From UBA10347 sp905182135 (lineage in GTDB: Bacteria; Actinomycetota; Acidimicrobiia; Acidimicrobiales; UBA10347), in NCBI GenBank assembly GCA_963925805.1, contig CAWUSE010000004.1, positions 74,456 to 138,455 of the forward strand: a DNA stretch of 64,000 nt. Direction: 5' to 3'. Both the position numbers and the translations under genes were made by a program. Below the pieces are notes generated by a model. That model saw only the letters and a program-made list of their open reading frames with translations, was not told the origin of the DNA and ran no database searches. Within the stretch, counting starts at the first letter, position 1; every line of letters begins with the position of its first letter. This document shows, piece by piece, positions 1-8,787 of this stretch.

Positions 1-1286
1 GTAAATAGGAAACCGCCGTCGCCGGTCACACCAACGACTGGCCGGTCCGTGGCTGCCGATGCACCAATCGCCACGGCTGTTCCTGCTCCCAATGTCCCTG
101 CCGCTCCAGATGACAGGAATGTGCGCGGCTTCAGATGGTCATAGAACAGATGGGCAGCAAAGCCGATCTGGGTAACGTCCTCAACCATCACGCCGTCGTC
201 GGGGAGCACGTCGCGAATTGCAGCGGTGTACGACAGTTGCGGTTCGAGATGTGACGTACGGTCTTGGAACGACGCACGGAGTGCGTTGAGTTCGGGGATC
301 CGGGATGGTCGATTCAGTGGCCCGATCGCATCGATCAGTGCCCGGCAGGCCAGATCGGCATCAGAGTGGATGCCGACATCGGTGATGCCGTGGCGGTCGA
401 GTTCGGTCTCGTCGACGTTGATCTGGATGAGGGTCAGGTCATCGTCATAACCCCACGAACCAAGAGGCCATTCGATGCGGCTACCAATACCGACCACGAC
501 ATCGGCGGTCGGCCACAGGTCGTGGGCTGAGGTAATTGGGACCATGAGCGGGTGCTGAGTTGGCAGCACGCCATGGCCCATCCGGCGGGTGGTCACGGCA
601 GCCTGCACGAGTTCGGCCAGTTCGGCGACGGACTCTCCAGCGTCGTACGCGCCAGAACCAATCACGAATAGTGGCCGTTCGGCCGAAGCAATGATTGCAG
701 CGGCCTTCTCGATGAGTGCGGGGTCAGGGCTCGGCATGGTGGCGTTCGGCGTAGTGATGGACCCTGGCGCGGGTTTCGCCCAGACGTCGACCGGGACCTC
801 GATGCTGACTGGGCGAGGCAGCCCCGAATGGACTAGGTCGAGCGCGTTCTGGATCTCGGCTGCTGCAGTTGCGGGGTCATGTACGACGGCTGTGTGCTTA
901 GTGAGCTGGCGCAGAATCGCTGTTTGGTCGGGAAGGTCGTGTAACGCCCCGAAGTGACGTCCCTGCTGCGAGGTCGCAATTTGGCCGATGACAGCTAACA
1001 CTCGTGCATAGCCCCAGTAGGCACTGGTCAACGCGCCTGACGCGTTCAACATGCCAGGGCCAGGCACCACACAACAGGCTGCGGGCTTGCCCGTGACTTG
1101 CGCAGCCCCCATGGCCATATACGCGGCGCCCTGTTCGTGGCGGGTAACGATGGGACGAATCTCGGGTGCGTCGACGAGCGCATTGAAGAAGTCGTCGTTC
1201 TGCACGCCCGGAATACAAAAGAGTTGATCGATACCGCTGCGCTTCAACGCATCGATAACTAGATGAGCCACGCTCTGTTCAGACAT
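1..1286 (-). CDS. Thiamine-diphosphate-dependent enzyme, acetolactate synthase-like (3' end outside window)
   Basis: Minus-strand gene whose C-terminus lies beyond the left edge; 428 complete codons are visible. It is a TPP-dependent 2-oxoacid decarboxylase/carboligase of the acetolactate synthase superfamily. The N-terminal pyrimidine-binding domain carries the catalytic glutamate in RHEQGAAYMA (Glu51). A central domain follows, and the start of the PP-binding domain has GDGGF at about residue 423. The ATG at 1286 follows a TAGAGT hexamer by 6 nt. It is transcribed divergently from the AtuA-like gene. The exact substrate (acetolactate, oxalyl-CoA, sulfopyruvate, benzoylformate) cannot be told without the C-terminal half. 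Confidence 0.88.
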   Translation of the reverse strand, partial: MSEQSVAHLVIDALKRSGIDQLFCIPGVQNDDFFNALVDAPEIRPIVTRHEQGAAYMAMGAAQVTGKPAACCVVPGPGMLNASGALTSAYWGYARVLAVIGQIATSQQGRHFGALHDLPDQTAILRQLTKHTAVVHDPATAAAEIQNALDLVHSGLPRPVSIEVPVDVWAKPAPGSITTPNATMPSPDPALIEKAAAIIASAERPLFVIGSGAYDAGESVAELAELVQAAVTTRRMGHGVLPTQHPLMVPITSAHDLWPTADVVVGIGSRIEWPLGSWGYDDDLTLIQINVDETELDRHGITDVGIHSDADLACRALIDAIGPLNRPSRIPELNALRASFQDRTSHLEPQLSYTAAIRDVLPDDGVMVEDVTQIGFAAHLFYDHLKPRTFLSSGAAGTLGAGTAVAIGASAATDRPVVGVTGDGGFLF

Positions 1287-1292
1287 GCGCAG

Positions 1293-1298
1293 ACTCTA
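1293..1298 (-). promoter_or_regulatory. -10 hexamer TAGAGT, leaderless promoter of the TPP enzyme
   Basis: TAGAGT on the minus strand lies 6 nt before the ATG at 1286. At this distance the transcript would begin at the start codon. Confidence 0.5.
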
Positions 1299-1306
1299 TT
1301 AGTTTT

Positions 1307-1419
1307 TTGAGGCTTGCTTCGCGGAGGCCGACTCGTTGGCGCGGAGTCTGGCGTGAGTTTTGTGCACCGGGCTTCGTCCTGTGAGGCTTTGTCGCCTTGC
1401 TTCGCGGCGCTGATCCTTT
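1307..1419. repeat. Two degenerate copies of a motif with core CTTGCTTCGCGG
   Basis: Two copies of a roughly 28-nt sequence (about 1312-1340 and 1391-1418) begin with CTTGCTTCGCGG and end near TTGGC, about 80 bp apart. The intergenic pair beside typA (50892-51019), read on the other strand, has the similar core CTTGCTTCGCTGCG and similar spacing. This may be a dispersed intergenic repeat family or a coincidence. Confidence 0.3.
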
Positions 1420-1522
1420 GGCACGGGTGGTTGCACGAGTCCGGGCCACCGAGCCTGGTCTCTCTGCGCTGAACTGGTTCCGGAGTTTGGGACGCACGCG
1501 TCCAGCGGTTGAGAATGGACCT

Positions 1523-3295
1523 ATGACCAACCCGATCCGTATCGCGAATTGTTCTGGCTTCTTCGGAGACCGGCCCTCGGCCGCTCGTGAGATGGTCGAC
1601 GGTGGGCCTATAGACGTGCTTACCGGTGACTGGTTGGCAGAACTCACTATGTTGATCCTGAGCAGGATCAAGGCAAAGCATCCGACCGGTGGCTTCGCTC
1701 GCACGTTTGTGCAGCAAATGGAAGATGTGATGGGAACATGTCTGGATCGCGGTATCAAGGTGGTCACCAATGCAGGTGGGCTTTCGCCTGAGGGATGCGC
1801 TGACGCCGTTGCCGAGGTCGCCGACAAGCTTGGGCTCTCGCCAACCATTGCCTATGTCGATGGCGATGATCTATTGCCACGAGTCGATCAGCTCGCTGCC
1901 TCGGGTTCGCTCGAGCCATTCAACGCTGGCGGCGATCTTGGCGATCTGTCCAATTATGTGAGCGCCAACGCCTATCTGGGTTGCTTCGGCATCGTGGAGG
2001 CGCTGAATAAGGGCGCTGACATCGTGATCACCGGACGAGTCACCGATGCCGCTGTTGTCTGCGGGCCCGCTGCATGGCATCACGGCTGGAGCAAGACCGA
2101 CCTGGACCAGTTGGCCGGAGCGGTTGCAGCGGGACACGTTATTGAATGCAGTGGCCAGGCCACTGGGGGCAATTACTCGTTTTTTCACGAGATCGAGGGC
2201 TATACCGAAGTTGGTGGCCGAGCACGGTTCGGTTTTCCTTGGGCCGATATTGCAGCCGATGGATCGTGCGTGATCGGGAAACACGACGGCACGGGCGGTG
2301 TCGTGAACACGGAGACCGTGACCAGCCAGCTTCTGTATGAAATTGGATCGCCCTCCTATCTCGGTCCCGACGTAACCACCAGGTTTGAGACGATTGAACT
2401 TGAGCAGGTCGGGCGTGACCGGGTGCGCATATCTGGGGCCAGGGGCGAAGCGCCTCCTACGACGCTCAAGGTCGCAATGAACGAGATGGGTGGCTACCGC
2501 AATAGCTTCAGCGTGGCATTAACGGGGCTCGATATCGAAGAGAAGGCTGCCCTCGTCGAGGCAGCCTTCTGGGATGCCTGCCCGTATACCGCGGATGACT
2601 TCGAGTCGATCACCGCCCGACTGATTCGCACCGACAAACAGGATCCAGGGACACAGGAGGAAGCGACTGCGATTTGGCGCGTCACCGTAAAGGACCACGA
2701 CGAACGCAAGGTTGGTCGGGCGTTCTCGAACGCCAACGCCCACACTGCACTTAGCTCAATCCCTGGCATGTACGGCTTAAGCGGGGGACCTAGCGCTGCT
2801 TCGCCTTATGGCGTCTATCGTCCGGCCACCGTGCCCAGTGACCTGGTGCCGCAGTACGTTCATATCCGCGGCGGCGACACCGTACAGATCGATTCGGTCG
2901 CACCCATTGGTGAGGCCTTGGACATCGTTATCGCTTCGACCCTGGCGTGGGCTCATGAGCCAACGACCATGGCGCCTCTTGGCCGGATCGCAGGCGCTCG
3001 CTCGGGTGACAAAGGAGGCGATGCAAATGTGGGCGTCTATGCCCGAACCGACGCGGGGTGGACTTGGCTTGATCACTTTCTGACAGTTGCGAAGATCCAA
3101 GAGCTCCTGCCAGAAACGGTCGACCTCGTAGTAGAGAAGCATCGGCTTCCCAATATTCGGTCGATGAACTTTCTGATTCGCGGGCTACTCGAAGAAGGTG
3201 TTGCCGCGTCAACTCGCCAGGATGGCCAGGCGAAAGCAGTCGGCGAATGGCTCCGGGCGCGCATGGTGCCGATCCCCAACAGCCTTCTTAGCTGA
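1523..3295 (+). CDS. AtuA-like (DUF1446) protein with C-terminal swivelling domain
   Basis: 590-residue protein of the acyclic terpene utilisation AtuA family. Residues 1 to about 360 form the DUF1446 domain, starting IRIANCSGFFGDRPSA. Residues from about 485 form the AtuA C-terminal domain, with GARSGDKGGDANVG. Some relatives encode these two parts separately; here they are one chain. The family is genetically linked to terpenoid and branched-acyl-CoA degradation, but its reaction is not established. ATG 1523 is chosen because the protein begins in-family there; the frame stays open upstream without recognisable sequence. The gene is divergent from the TPP enzyme. Confidence 0.85.
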   Translation: MTNPIRIANCSGFFGDRPSAAREMVDGGPIDVLTGDWLAELTMLILSRIKAKHPTGGFARTFVQQMEDVMGTCLDRGIKVVTNAGGLSPEGCADAVAEVADKLGLSPTIAYVDGDDLLPRVDQLAASGSLEPFNAGGDLGDLSNYVSANAYLGCFGIVEALNKGADIVITGRVTDAAVVCGPAAWHHGWSKTDLDQLAGAVAAGHVIECSGQATGGNYSFFHEIEGYTEVGGRARFGFPWADIAADGSCVIGKHDGTGGVVNTETVTSQLLYEIGSPSYLGPDVTTRFETIELEQVGRDRVRISGARGEAPPTTLKVAMNEMGGYRNSFSVALTGLDIEEKAALVEAAFWDACPYTADDFESITARLIRTDKQDPGTQEEATAIWRVTVKDHDERKVGRAFSNANAHTALSSIPGMYGLSGGPSAASPYGVYRPATVPSDLVPQYVHIRGGDTVQIDSVAPIGEALDIVIASTLAWAHEPTTMAPLGRIAGARSGDKGGDANVGVYARTDAGWTWLDHFLTVAKIQELLPETVDLVVEKHRLPNIRSMNFLIRGLLEEGVAASTRQDGQAKAVGEWLRARMVPIPNSLLS

Positions 3296-3298
3296 GAG

Positions 3299-3677
3299 CT
3301 GATTTGGGCGAACACGATTGCGTTCGTCGTAGTCGCGGGTTCGTTTCTGGACTATGCCTGGTTTCTCGAATACAGATCGAACGCAGTGTTCTATTGGGCG
3401 AACGACAAATCTCGTTATGTCAGCAGGCACACACCTGTTATTCGACGCTGGTCAAACAACGGCGAGCATGGCGGCGAATCGGTTCCACAATGGCGACGCT
3501 TGAGTCTGGGGCACCGCTGACCAGCTTGATCAGGCCTATCGGTATCTGAGCGAAGAACCGAACTTTGAGGTCTGGGGTGAAGAGTCGGGGCGGGGACTGC
3601 GATGGCTATACAAGGCCCGTTCGTTCCGCATAGGCGCGTCGAAGATCTACGCCCCAATTGGGTTGGTTCGCCCGTAA
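3299..3677 (+). pseudogene. Possible frameshifted remnant of a small protein gene
   Basis: Two plausible coding stretches lie in neighbouring plus frames. The first runs without stop from 3299 to 3519 (it includes FLDYAWFLEYRSNAVFYW). The second runs from about 3503 to the TAA at 3675 (it includes QAYRYLSEEPNFEVWG and SKIYAPIGLVRP). Removing one G from the GGGG run near 3513 joins them into one reading frame of about 125 codons. No ATG starts the first part; a GTG at 3386 is the best candidate. I recognise no family. It could be a decayed gene, a sequencing error, or chance open frames. Confidence 0.28.
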
Positions 3678-3684
3678 CGGGCGA
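3668..3684. terminator. Hairpin between converging genes
   Basis: TCGCCCG and CGGGCGA are perfect 7-bp arms around a TAA loop, lying between the ends of the AtuA-like region (plus) and the phosphoribosyltransferase (minus). No T-run follows on either side, so a terminator role is inferred from position. Confidence 0.4.
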
Positions 3685-3695
3685 GACCACAGGCA

Positions 3696-4205
3696 TTAGT
3701 CAGGGCGAGACATGAGCGTGTCGAAGTCGACCAGGGTATGCACGGCTAGTTCCGTGATTGTTTCGGGTGTGGCCTTGTTGACGAGGACCGCCGATCCAAC
3801 ATAGGTGGCGCCGAGTGACCGGAGAATGGTGCATGCAGCGCGCATTGTGTTGCCGGTCGTGATCCAATCGTCGACGATCAGGACGCGGTCGCGAGTGTCC
3901 AGGTCGAACGATCTGCCCACGAACGTGACGCTGCTACCCCGCCAGGTGGGAGCCGATTCGACTGGCATGTCAGCACCCGGATGGTTCTGGTCCTTCTTGC
4001 GAGCTAGGACAAGGCCGGCGCCGAGTTCAACCGCAACCAGGGCGCCCAGAATTGGACCCCGAGCTTCGGGTGCCAGAACGGCGGTCACACCCTGATGCCG
4101 GAAGGGGTCGGCGAGTGCTTTTCCGACTAGCGGCAGCAGTTCTGCGTTGCGTAAAACGCCGGCAACGTCGGGATGGTTGTTCACAAGTGGAAACGCGGAC
4201 GTCAA
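3696..4205 (-). CDS. Phosphoribosyltransferase, adenine phosphoribosyltransferase-like
   Basis: 169-residue type I phosphoribosyltransferase. The PRPP-binding loop is RVLIVDDWITTGNT at about residues 107-120: two acidic residues followed by the TGNT turn, as in adenine and xanthine phosphoribosyltransferases. PEARGPILGA near residue 47 fits the APT family. The likely role is purine-base salvage to the nucleotide with PRPP. The start used is a TTG at 4205; a GTG seven codons later is possible. It is divergent from the M24 peptidase. The exact base specificity is not determinable. Confidence 0.75.
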   Translation of the reverse strand: MTSAFPLVNNHPDVAGVLRNAELLPLVGKALADPFRHQGVTAVLAPEARGPILGALVAVELGAGLVLARKKDQNHPGADMPVESAPTWRGSSVTFVGRSFDLDTRDRVLIVDDWITTGNTMRAACTILRSLGATYVGSAVLVNKATPETITELAVHTLVDFDTLMSRPD

Positions 4206-4252
4206 ACGTGAAAGCGCGTTATTGGAGAGGAACTCCTCTGGTGTGTTTCCGA

Positions 4253-4258
4253 TACTGT
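4253..4258 (+). promoter_or_regulatory. -10 hexamer TACTGT, leaderless promoter of the M24 peptidase
   Basis: TACTGT lies 6 nt before ATG 4265, and no ribosome-binding site is evident between them. Confidence 0.5.
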
Positions 4259-4264
4259 GAATGT

Positions 4265-5374
4265 ATGACCGATTCCGATCTTCTGGAAAGTCGGTGGGCG
4301 GCTATTTCGGCTCGTCTCATCGCCGACGGCGCCGATGCTCTTATTCTGAGCACCGGATTCGACCTCGTATACCTCAGCACCTATGACGCTCGTCGAAGCG
4401 AACGACTCACGGCGTTCGTTGCAATTCCGGGTGCAACCGCCGCACCGCGTCTGTTCGTTCCGAAGATCGAGATGCCTGAGGTTCCAAGGTCACCGGCTTT
4501 CGAAGTCGCCGGGTGGACCGATGATGAGGACCCCGTCGCAATGATCGCTGACCTGATCCAAGGCGCGCAGCGTGTGCTCGTATCAGACGAGATGTGGGCG
4601 CACTACCTGCTTCGGCTGAAGGCATTGATGCCGGATACTCAATTCGTTTCGCTGAGTGACAGCCTGGGCGGGCTCCGGTCGGTGAAGAGTGATGTTGAGA
4701 TGCAGGCCTTGCAGACCGTTGGAACGCTGGCCAACGATGTCGCTGCACAGATTCAGCGAGGAGAAGTCCCTTTGGTCGGGCGCACCGAACTCGAGATAGC
4801 CGACGATGTCATCGCCAGGTTGCTCGCCGTTGGTCACGAGCAGGTCGAGTTCTGCATCGTTGCATCTGGCCCGAACTCAGCGTCGCCTCATCACAATCCC
4901 ACTGATCGAGTGGTGCAGCCAAACGAGATTGTCTTGTTCGATTTCGGTGGGAAACACCGTGGCTACTGCTCAGACATAACTCGCTGCGTGTTTACCGGTG
5001 TCGTCCCCGACGACGTCGCATCGACCTATGCAACGCTCAAGAAAGCCCAGCAAGCGGCCGTCGACGCAGCTCGGCCTGGTGCTGCTCTCGGCGATGTTGA
5101 TGCAGCCGCTCGTTCGGTTATTGCCGACGCAGGGTTCGGCGACAACTTCATCCATCGCACCGGTCATGGCATCGGCACCGAGGTGCACGAACAGCCCTAT
5201 GTGAAAGCTGGTAACGACGACATCGTCGTCGTGGGTCATGCCTTCAGTATCGAACCCGGCATCTATTTCGAGGGTAAATGGGGGATTCGTCTCGAAGACA
5301 TCGTCATTGTGCTCGACGACGGCGCATTGCGCTGCAGCACGACCGAACACGAGTTGGTCGAAGTCCACGCCTGA
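4265..5374 (+). CDS. M24-family metallopeptidase (Xaa-Pro aminopeptidase-like)
   Basis: 369 residues: an N-terminal creatinase-type domain (about 1-130) and a C-terminal pita-bread domain with the dinuclear metal site. Visible ligands are Asp226 and Asp237 (FDFGGKHRGYCSD), a His in HRTGHGIGTEVHE near residue 301, Glu in SIEPGIY and Glu in RLEDIV. Members cleave N-terminal residues before proline, or are creatinase/ectoine-hydrolase-like. ATG 4265 is preferred over an upstream open frame because the protein aligns with the family only from here and a -10 hexamer sits just before it. The gene converges on the SMP-30 gene. Confidence 0.88.
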   Translation: MTDSDLLESRWAAISARLIADGADALILSTGFDLVYLSTYDARRSERLTAFVAIPGATAAPRLFVPKIEMPEVPRSPAFEVAGWTDDEDPVAMIADLIQGAQRVLVSDEMWAHYLLRLKALMPDTQFVSLSDSLGGLRSVKSDVEMQALQTVGTLANDVAAQIQRGEVPLVGRTELEIADDVIARLLAVGHEQVEFCIVASGPNSASPHHNPTDRVVQPNEIVLFDFGGKHRGYCSDITRCVFTGVVPDDVASTYATLKKAQQAAVDAARPGAALGDVDAAARSVIADAGFGDNFIHRTGHGIGTEVHEQPYVKAGNDDIVVVGHAFSIEPGIYFEGKWGIRLEDIVIVLDDGALRCSTTEHELVEVHA

Positions 5375-5395
5375 GCGGGCATGGGCCGAGGCGGT

Positions 5396-6304
5396 TTAGG
5401 GATGTCTGCCAGCAAACAATGGGTCGGTGCATCCCTGGATACCTTCACCACTCATATCGATAGCGAGTAAGGAACCAGCGGCTACGCCGCGACGGCGGGC
5501 GACACTCGACGTATCGTCGTTTCCTGCGTTGATCGATGTGATGAATAGTGTGTCCAAATTTGGCCCACCGAAACAGGGCATTGTTGGAAGTTCCACCGGT
5601 AGTTCTATGCGACGTTCGACGCTGCCATCAGGAGCGACCCTGATGACTGCCCAGCCGCGCACAGACGCCGACCAGTAGTACCCGTCGGCGTCTACACAGG
5701 CTCCGTCGGGTTTGCCTTCGACCGCCTCATAATCAAAGAAGACACGTTCGTTTGAACGGTCACCGGTCGAGGCATCGTAGTCCCACGCGAGCACCTGCTG
5801 AGTTGGTGTATCGGCCCAGTACATGATGTCGCGGTCGGTGTCGAACGCCAGACCGTTTGCCGTTCCGACTGCGCGGCGTAACGCTGTTGCGGTGCCGTCC
5901 GCCTCGATGCGGTGAAGTGAACCAACAAACTTGCCGGCGTTGGAGGCTTCAAACATGGTGCCCACGATGAAGCGGCCGGCAGGGTCGGTACGGCCATCGT
6001 TCATACGAATGCTTGCACCGGGTGACTCGAGCGTGACGAACGGCTGGGTCGCACCACTGGCCCAATCGAACCATACGATTTCGTGCTCGCTTGCTAACAC
6101 GAGTTTGCCAGGGTCGCGGGTCAGCGCTAGTGAGCCTGGGCGCCCAGGTGTGGCTCTCTGCTCGTCAATGCCTGTGCTTGGGTTATAGCGATGCACGACA
6201 CACCCATTGATATCGACCCAGTACAAAACCTGTTCGGCAACCGACCACAGCGGGTCCTCGCCCAGTTGAGCAGGCTGAGGAAGTACGACGTCGATAGTGG
6301 TCAC
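5396..6304 (-). CDS. SMP-30/gluconolactonase-family lactone hydrolase
   Basis: 302-residue six-bladed beta-propeller of the SMP-30/gluconolaconase family. Candidate metal ligands follow the family pattern: Glu in GEDPLWS, Asn in SIRMNDGRTDPAGRF, Asn in GTANGLAF, and Asp in EGKPDGACVD. Such enzymes hydrolyse sugar lactones in oxidative sugar-acid pathways; the substrate here is unknown. The start is a GTG at 6304, 6 nt after TAGCCT. The neighbours give no pathway context. Confidence 0.88.
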   Translation of the reverse strand: MTTIDVVLPQPAQLGEDPLWSVAEQVLYWVDINGCVVHRYNPSTGIDEQRATPGRPGSLALTRDPGKLVLASEHEIVWFDWASGATQPFVTLESPGASIRMNDGRTDPAGRFIVGTMFEASNAGKFVGSLHRIEADGTATALRRAVGTANGLAFDTDRDIMYWADTPTQQVLAWDYDASTGDRSNERVFFDYEAVEGKPDGACVDADGYYWSASVRGWAVIRVAPDGSVERRIELPVELPTMPCFGGPNLDTLFITSINAGNDDTSSVARRRGVAAGSLLAIDMSGEGIQGCTDPLFAGRHP

Positions 6305-6310
6305 AATTTC

Positions 6311-6316
6311 AGGCTA
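6311..6316 (-). promoter_or_regulatory. -10 hexamer TAGCCT, leaderless promoter of the SMP-30 gene
   Basis: TAGCCT on the minus strand lies 6 nt before the GTG at 6304. Confidence 0.5.
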
Positions 6317-6593
6317 GTTTCCACTCGCTTAGGTTGATCCAATTCGGGACTCGTGGGCTGAACCGGTGGGACGCTGGCCTGAATAGGCGCGCGCTGGACG
6401 CTGCCATCGTTCACGGGTCGGCTTGCACATTTTTCAACCGTGCGCGAGGCATCAGCGCAAAGAGCGATTGGCCCGCCGACGAGAGCAGACGAGACCACCT
6501 GGTCTGTGGGGCCGTCTAAACGATTCTTTGCGTGCCATGTTGACACCGCCTATAAAAATCACGTTGGTTTGTTTAAATCACAGCGAACGTCGG

Positions 6594-7481
6594 TTAGCCA
6601 GCGAGTTCGCCCGAGGGCGCACACAGCGACTGGGTCGACGGGCTGAGCCCGGCACGTTCGGCTAAACTTTCCCAACCGTCGAAGCTCGGCGGAACGAAGA
6701 TTGCCATCCATTGTTCGCCAGGTCGGTCTGGGTCCACGAAACTGAAATCCAAGATGTCGATCTGGTTGCCGGCATAGCCAACGCTGCCCATAATTGCGGT
6801 CAAGGTCTCGCGGTCGACCGCGGCGCTAGAGGCAACGAAAGACTTGGACGGGTCATAACCAGACCCGGCTCCGAGCACACCGGTAAACTGGAGCGGGCAA
6901 TTGGATGCGAGCACCGTGACGGGAGTGGCACAGCTTGCCCCAAAGCCGGCTTGGGTCAGTGCATTACGAATGCTTCCGGCCACGCCACCGACGCGAGCGC
7001 CTGCGTAGACCACAAGCCGATCTAGTGCGCATTCGGCGTCGTCGACGCCACCGCCGGTGCCAAGAGCGCCGTTGGAGGTGGCGCTGTCGCTAGCCGGTGG
7101 CTTGGCGGGCGAGTCGATGTTTTCTGGGGCGCTTGCCTCATCGCTGGTTGTGTCATCGTTGGGTGTCGAATCAGCTGCGTCGGTCGCAGTGTTTTCAGCG
7201 TCAGTGCTGTCTGCATCGGTAGCGGGAAGGTCATCGGCGTCGATTACCTGGACAGGATCGGTTGCCCCGTCATTGGTTTCCAGAGAGTCAGCAGATTCGT
7301 TCTCGGCCGACGCATCGGTTGGGTCTCCTTCGACCGGAATGATGTCTGCAGGTCGTAGTTCTGGGGCGACAGAGATCCCGCTACTGCCATCGCGAAACGA
7401 TGCTCCAATGAGCGCTGCACATAAGACAATTGCCCCTGCAGCAACACCAGTAACAACTCGGCGCCAGGGGCTCAGCGTCAT
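6594..7481 (-). CDS. Membrane-anchored protein with acidic linker, function unknown
   Basis: 295 residues. An N-terminal positively charged segment and one hydrophobic helix (about 8-28) suggest a signal anchor. It is followed by about 110 residues of Asp/Ser/Thr/Ala-rich low-complexity linker (about 45-150) and a compact C-terminal domain (about 155-290) with cysteines near 157, 190, 199 and 287. Part of that domain (LVVYAGARVGGVAGSIRNAL) faintly resembles LytR C-terminal domains, so a cell-envelope role is possible. GGAGG precedes ATG 7481 by 5 nt, a clear ribosome-binding site. It is divergent from the PP2C gene, separated by about 54 bp, which suggests co-regulation. Confidence 0.7.
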   Translation of the reverse strand: MTLSPWRRVVTGVAAGAIVLCAALIGASFRDGSSGISVAPELRPADIIPVEGDPTDASAENESADSLETNDGATDPVQVIDADDLPATDADSTDAENTATDAADSTPNDDTTSDEASAPENIDSPAKPPASDSATSNGALGTGGGVDDAECALDRLVVYAGARVGGVAGSIRNALTQAGFGASCATPVTVLASNCPLQFTGVLGAGSGYDPSKSFVASSAAVDRETLTAIMGSVGYAGNQIDILDFSFVDPDRPGEQWMAIFVPPSFDGWESLAERAGLSPSTQSLCAPSGELAG

Positions 7482-7523
7482 GACAACCTCCAGAGGTCCA
7501 CGTCTTCATAGTAGGTGGGGGCC

Positions 7524-7529
7524 TACCAT
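7524..7529 (+). promoter_or_regulatory. -10 hexamer TACCAT, leaderless promoter of the PP2C gene
   Basis: TACCAT lies 6 nt before GTG 7536. It supports this start over the in-frame GTG at 7515. Confidence 0.45.
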
Positions 7530-7535
7530 TGTGGG

Positions 7536-8738
7536 GTGACCCCCGAAACCCAGGACCGCAACCCGTATATTTCGATCGCTGCGCTCGTTGTTGTCATGGC
7601 CTTGGTGGCGGGCTTGGCTGCACGGTTTGGTATCAATAGTTTCGTCGCTGCCATCTGTGTAGCAATCGCCATGTCTGGCACCTGGGTGCTGTTATCGCCC
7701 CAAGTCGAAGTCCTTGAGTCGATGGGATCAGGCGAGGCCCGCTCAGATGCGGCGGGAGTCGCTGCGCCTGGAGCGGTGAGCGGATCGTCGGCCTTTGCTG
7801 GCAATGCTGAACCATCTGTACGCGAGCGTCTGCGAAGCACGCCCAGCGTGGCTGTCGGTTTCGATACAGCTACCGCAGCACGTCCTGTGATGCCCAAACC
7901 GGCACGGGTGGATTCATTCGACAGCGATGGCTTTGTCGAATCTGTTGCCCCGGTTAAGGCGCTGGGTCAGCTGCCGCAGGACGCACGTGCTCTGCACATC
8001 TCGACGACCGCGGAACCTTCTAGTCAAATGAGCGGTGCCTACACGCTCGGCCAGTTCGAGGTGCGGGCCTCGAGTCGCAGCGGGTCGAGCCAGGCGGGCT
8101 TGAACGACTTCCGACAGGACGACTGTGTCGTTACGAGCGCCGCAAACGGTCGTTACTTGGTGGTGGTGGTGGCTGATGGCCAGGGCGCCTCCGAAAACGC
8201 ACATTACGGCTCGTACTGGTCATGCCGGTTGCTTGCCCAGGCCATCGACCAGCATCTGAGCGATGGCGTGCCGGGCATCGAAAAAATGCTCGAGCGAACG
8301 CGCGATGAACTTCAACAACTCTTTGACATGAACTTCACCGATGGGACCAAGATGCGGACCATTGCAACGGCCTTGGTTGGTCTGATCGCACCTATCGATG
8401 GCGGCCCAGCGGCGGGTTTCCGGGTGGGCAACGGTGACCTGTTGGTAGCGGGAGCCGACGGATGGACCTCGGTGTTCGGCACGCCACCAACCGAAGCCGT
8501 GTTCCCTCGCTCAATTGAAGCCGATGTTGCACCGCTTGAGTTCGATAACGGCTGCTTGCTGTTGGCAACCAATGGCATCGCTGGCCCAATGACCGCCAAC
8601 GATGGCGTGGCGATGTCATTGGTTGAAGGTCTCCAGGCGCCCGTGTCCGAAGTCGAGTTCGATCAGCTGCTGTCGTTTCCGCTTGAAGAAGAGGGTGACG
8701 ACCGCACCGCTGTTGGCATCTGGTTCTCTCAAAAATAA
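7536..8738 (+). CDS. Membrane-anchored PP2C-type protein phosphatase
   Basis: 400 residues. Two hydrophobic helices lie near the N-terminus (about 9-30 and 33-50), then a variable linker, then a PPM/PP2C-like domain (about 165-395). Motifs are VVADGQGASENA (the metal-binding DG), RVGNGDLLVA, and a terminal GDDRTAVGIWF, which matches the last PP2C metal-binding aspartate. The expected role is Mg/Mn-dependent Ser/Thr dephosphorylation at the membrane. The first metal Asp is probably in RQDDCVV. No partner kinase is in the window. The divergent anchored protein may be functionally linked. Confidence 0.78.
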   Translation: MTPETQDRNPYISIAALVVVMALVAGLAARFGINSFVAAICVAIAMSGTWVLLSPQVEVLESMGSGEARSDAAGVAAPGAVSGSSAFAGNAEPSVRERLRSTPSVAVGFDTATAARPVMPKPARVDSFDSDGFVESVAPVKALGQLPQDARALHISTTAEPSSQMSGAYTLGQFEVRASSRSGSSQAGLNDFRQDDCVVTSAANGRYLVVVVADGQGASENAHYGSYWSCRLLAQAIDQHLSDGVPGIEKMLERTRDELQQLFDMNFTDGTKMRTIATALVGLIAPIDGGPAAGFRVGNGDLLVAGADGWTSVFGTPPTEAVFPRSIEADVAPLEFDNGCLLLATNGIAGPMTANDGVAMSLVEGLQAPVSEVEFDQLLSFPLEEEGDDRTAVGIWFSQK

Positions 8739-8748
8739 AACGTAGGGT

Positions 8749-8769
8749 GTCAGTGAGCTGCTCGCTGAC
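8749..8769. terminator. Hairpin between converging PP2C and DUF6356 genes
   Basis: GTCAGTGAG pairs with CTCGCTGAC over a CTG loop (9 bp, one G-T pair). It lies 10 nt after the PP2C stop and 18 nt before the end of the convergent gene, so it may terminate both. Confidence 0.5.
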
Positions 8770-8787
8770 GTCACAAAATTTGAGCTG

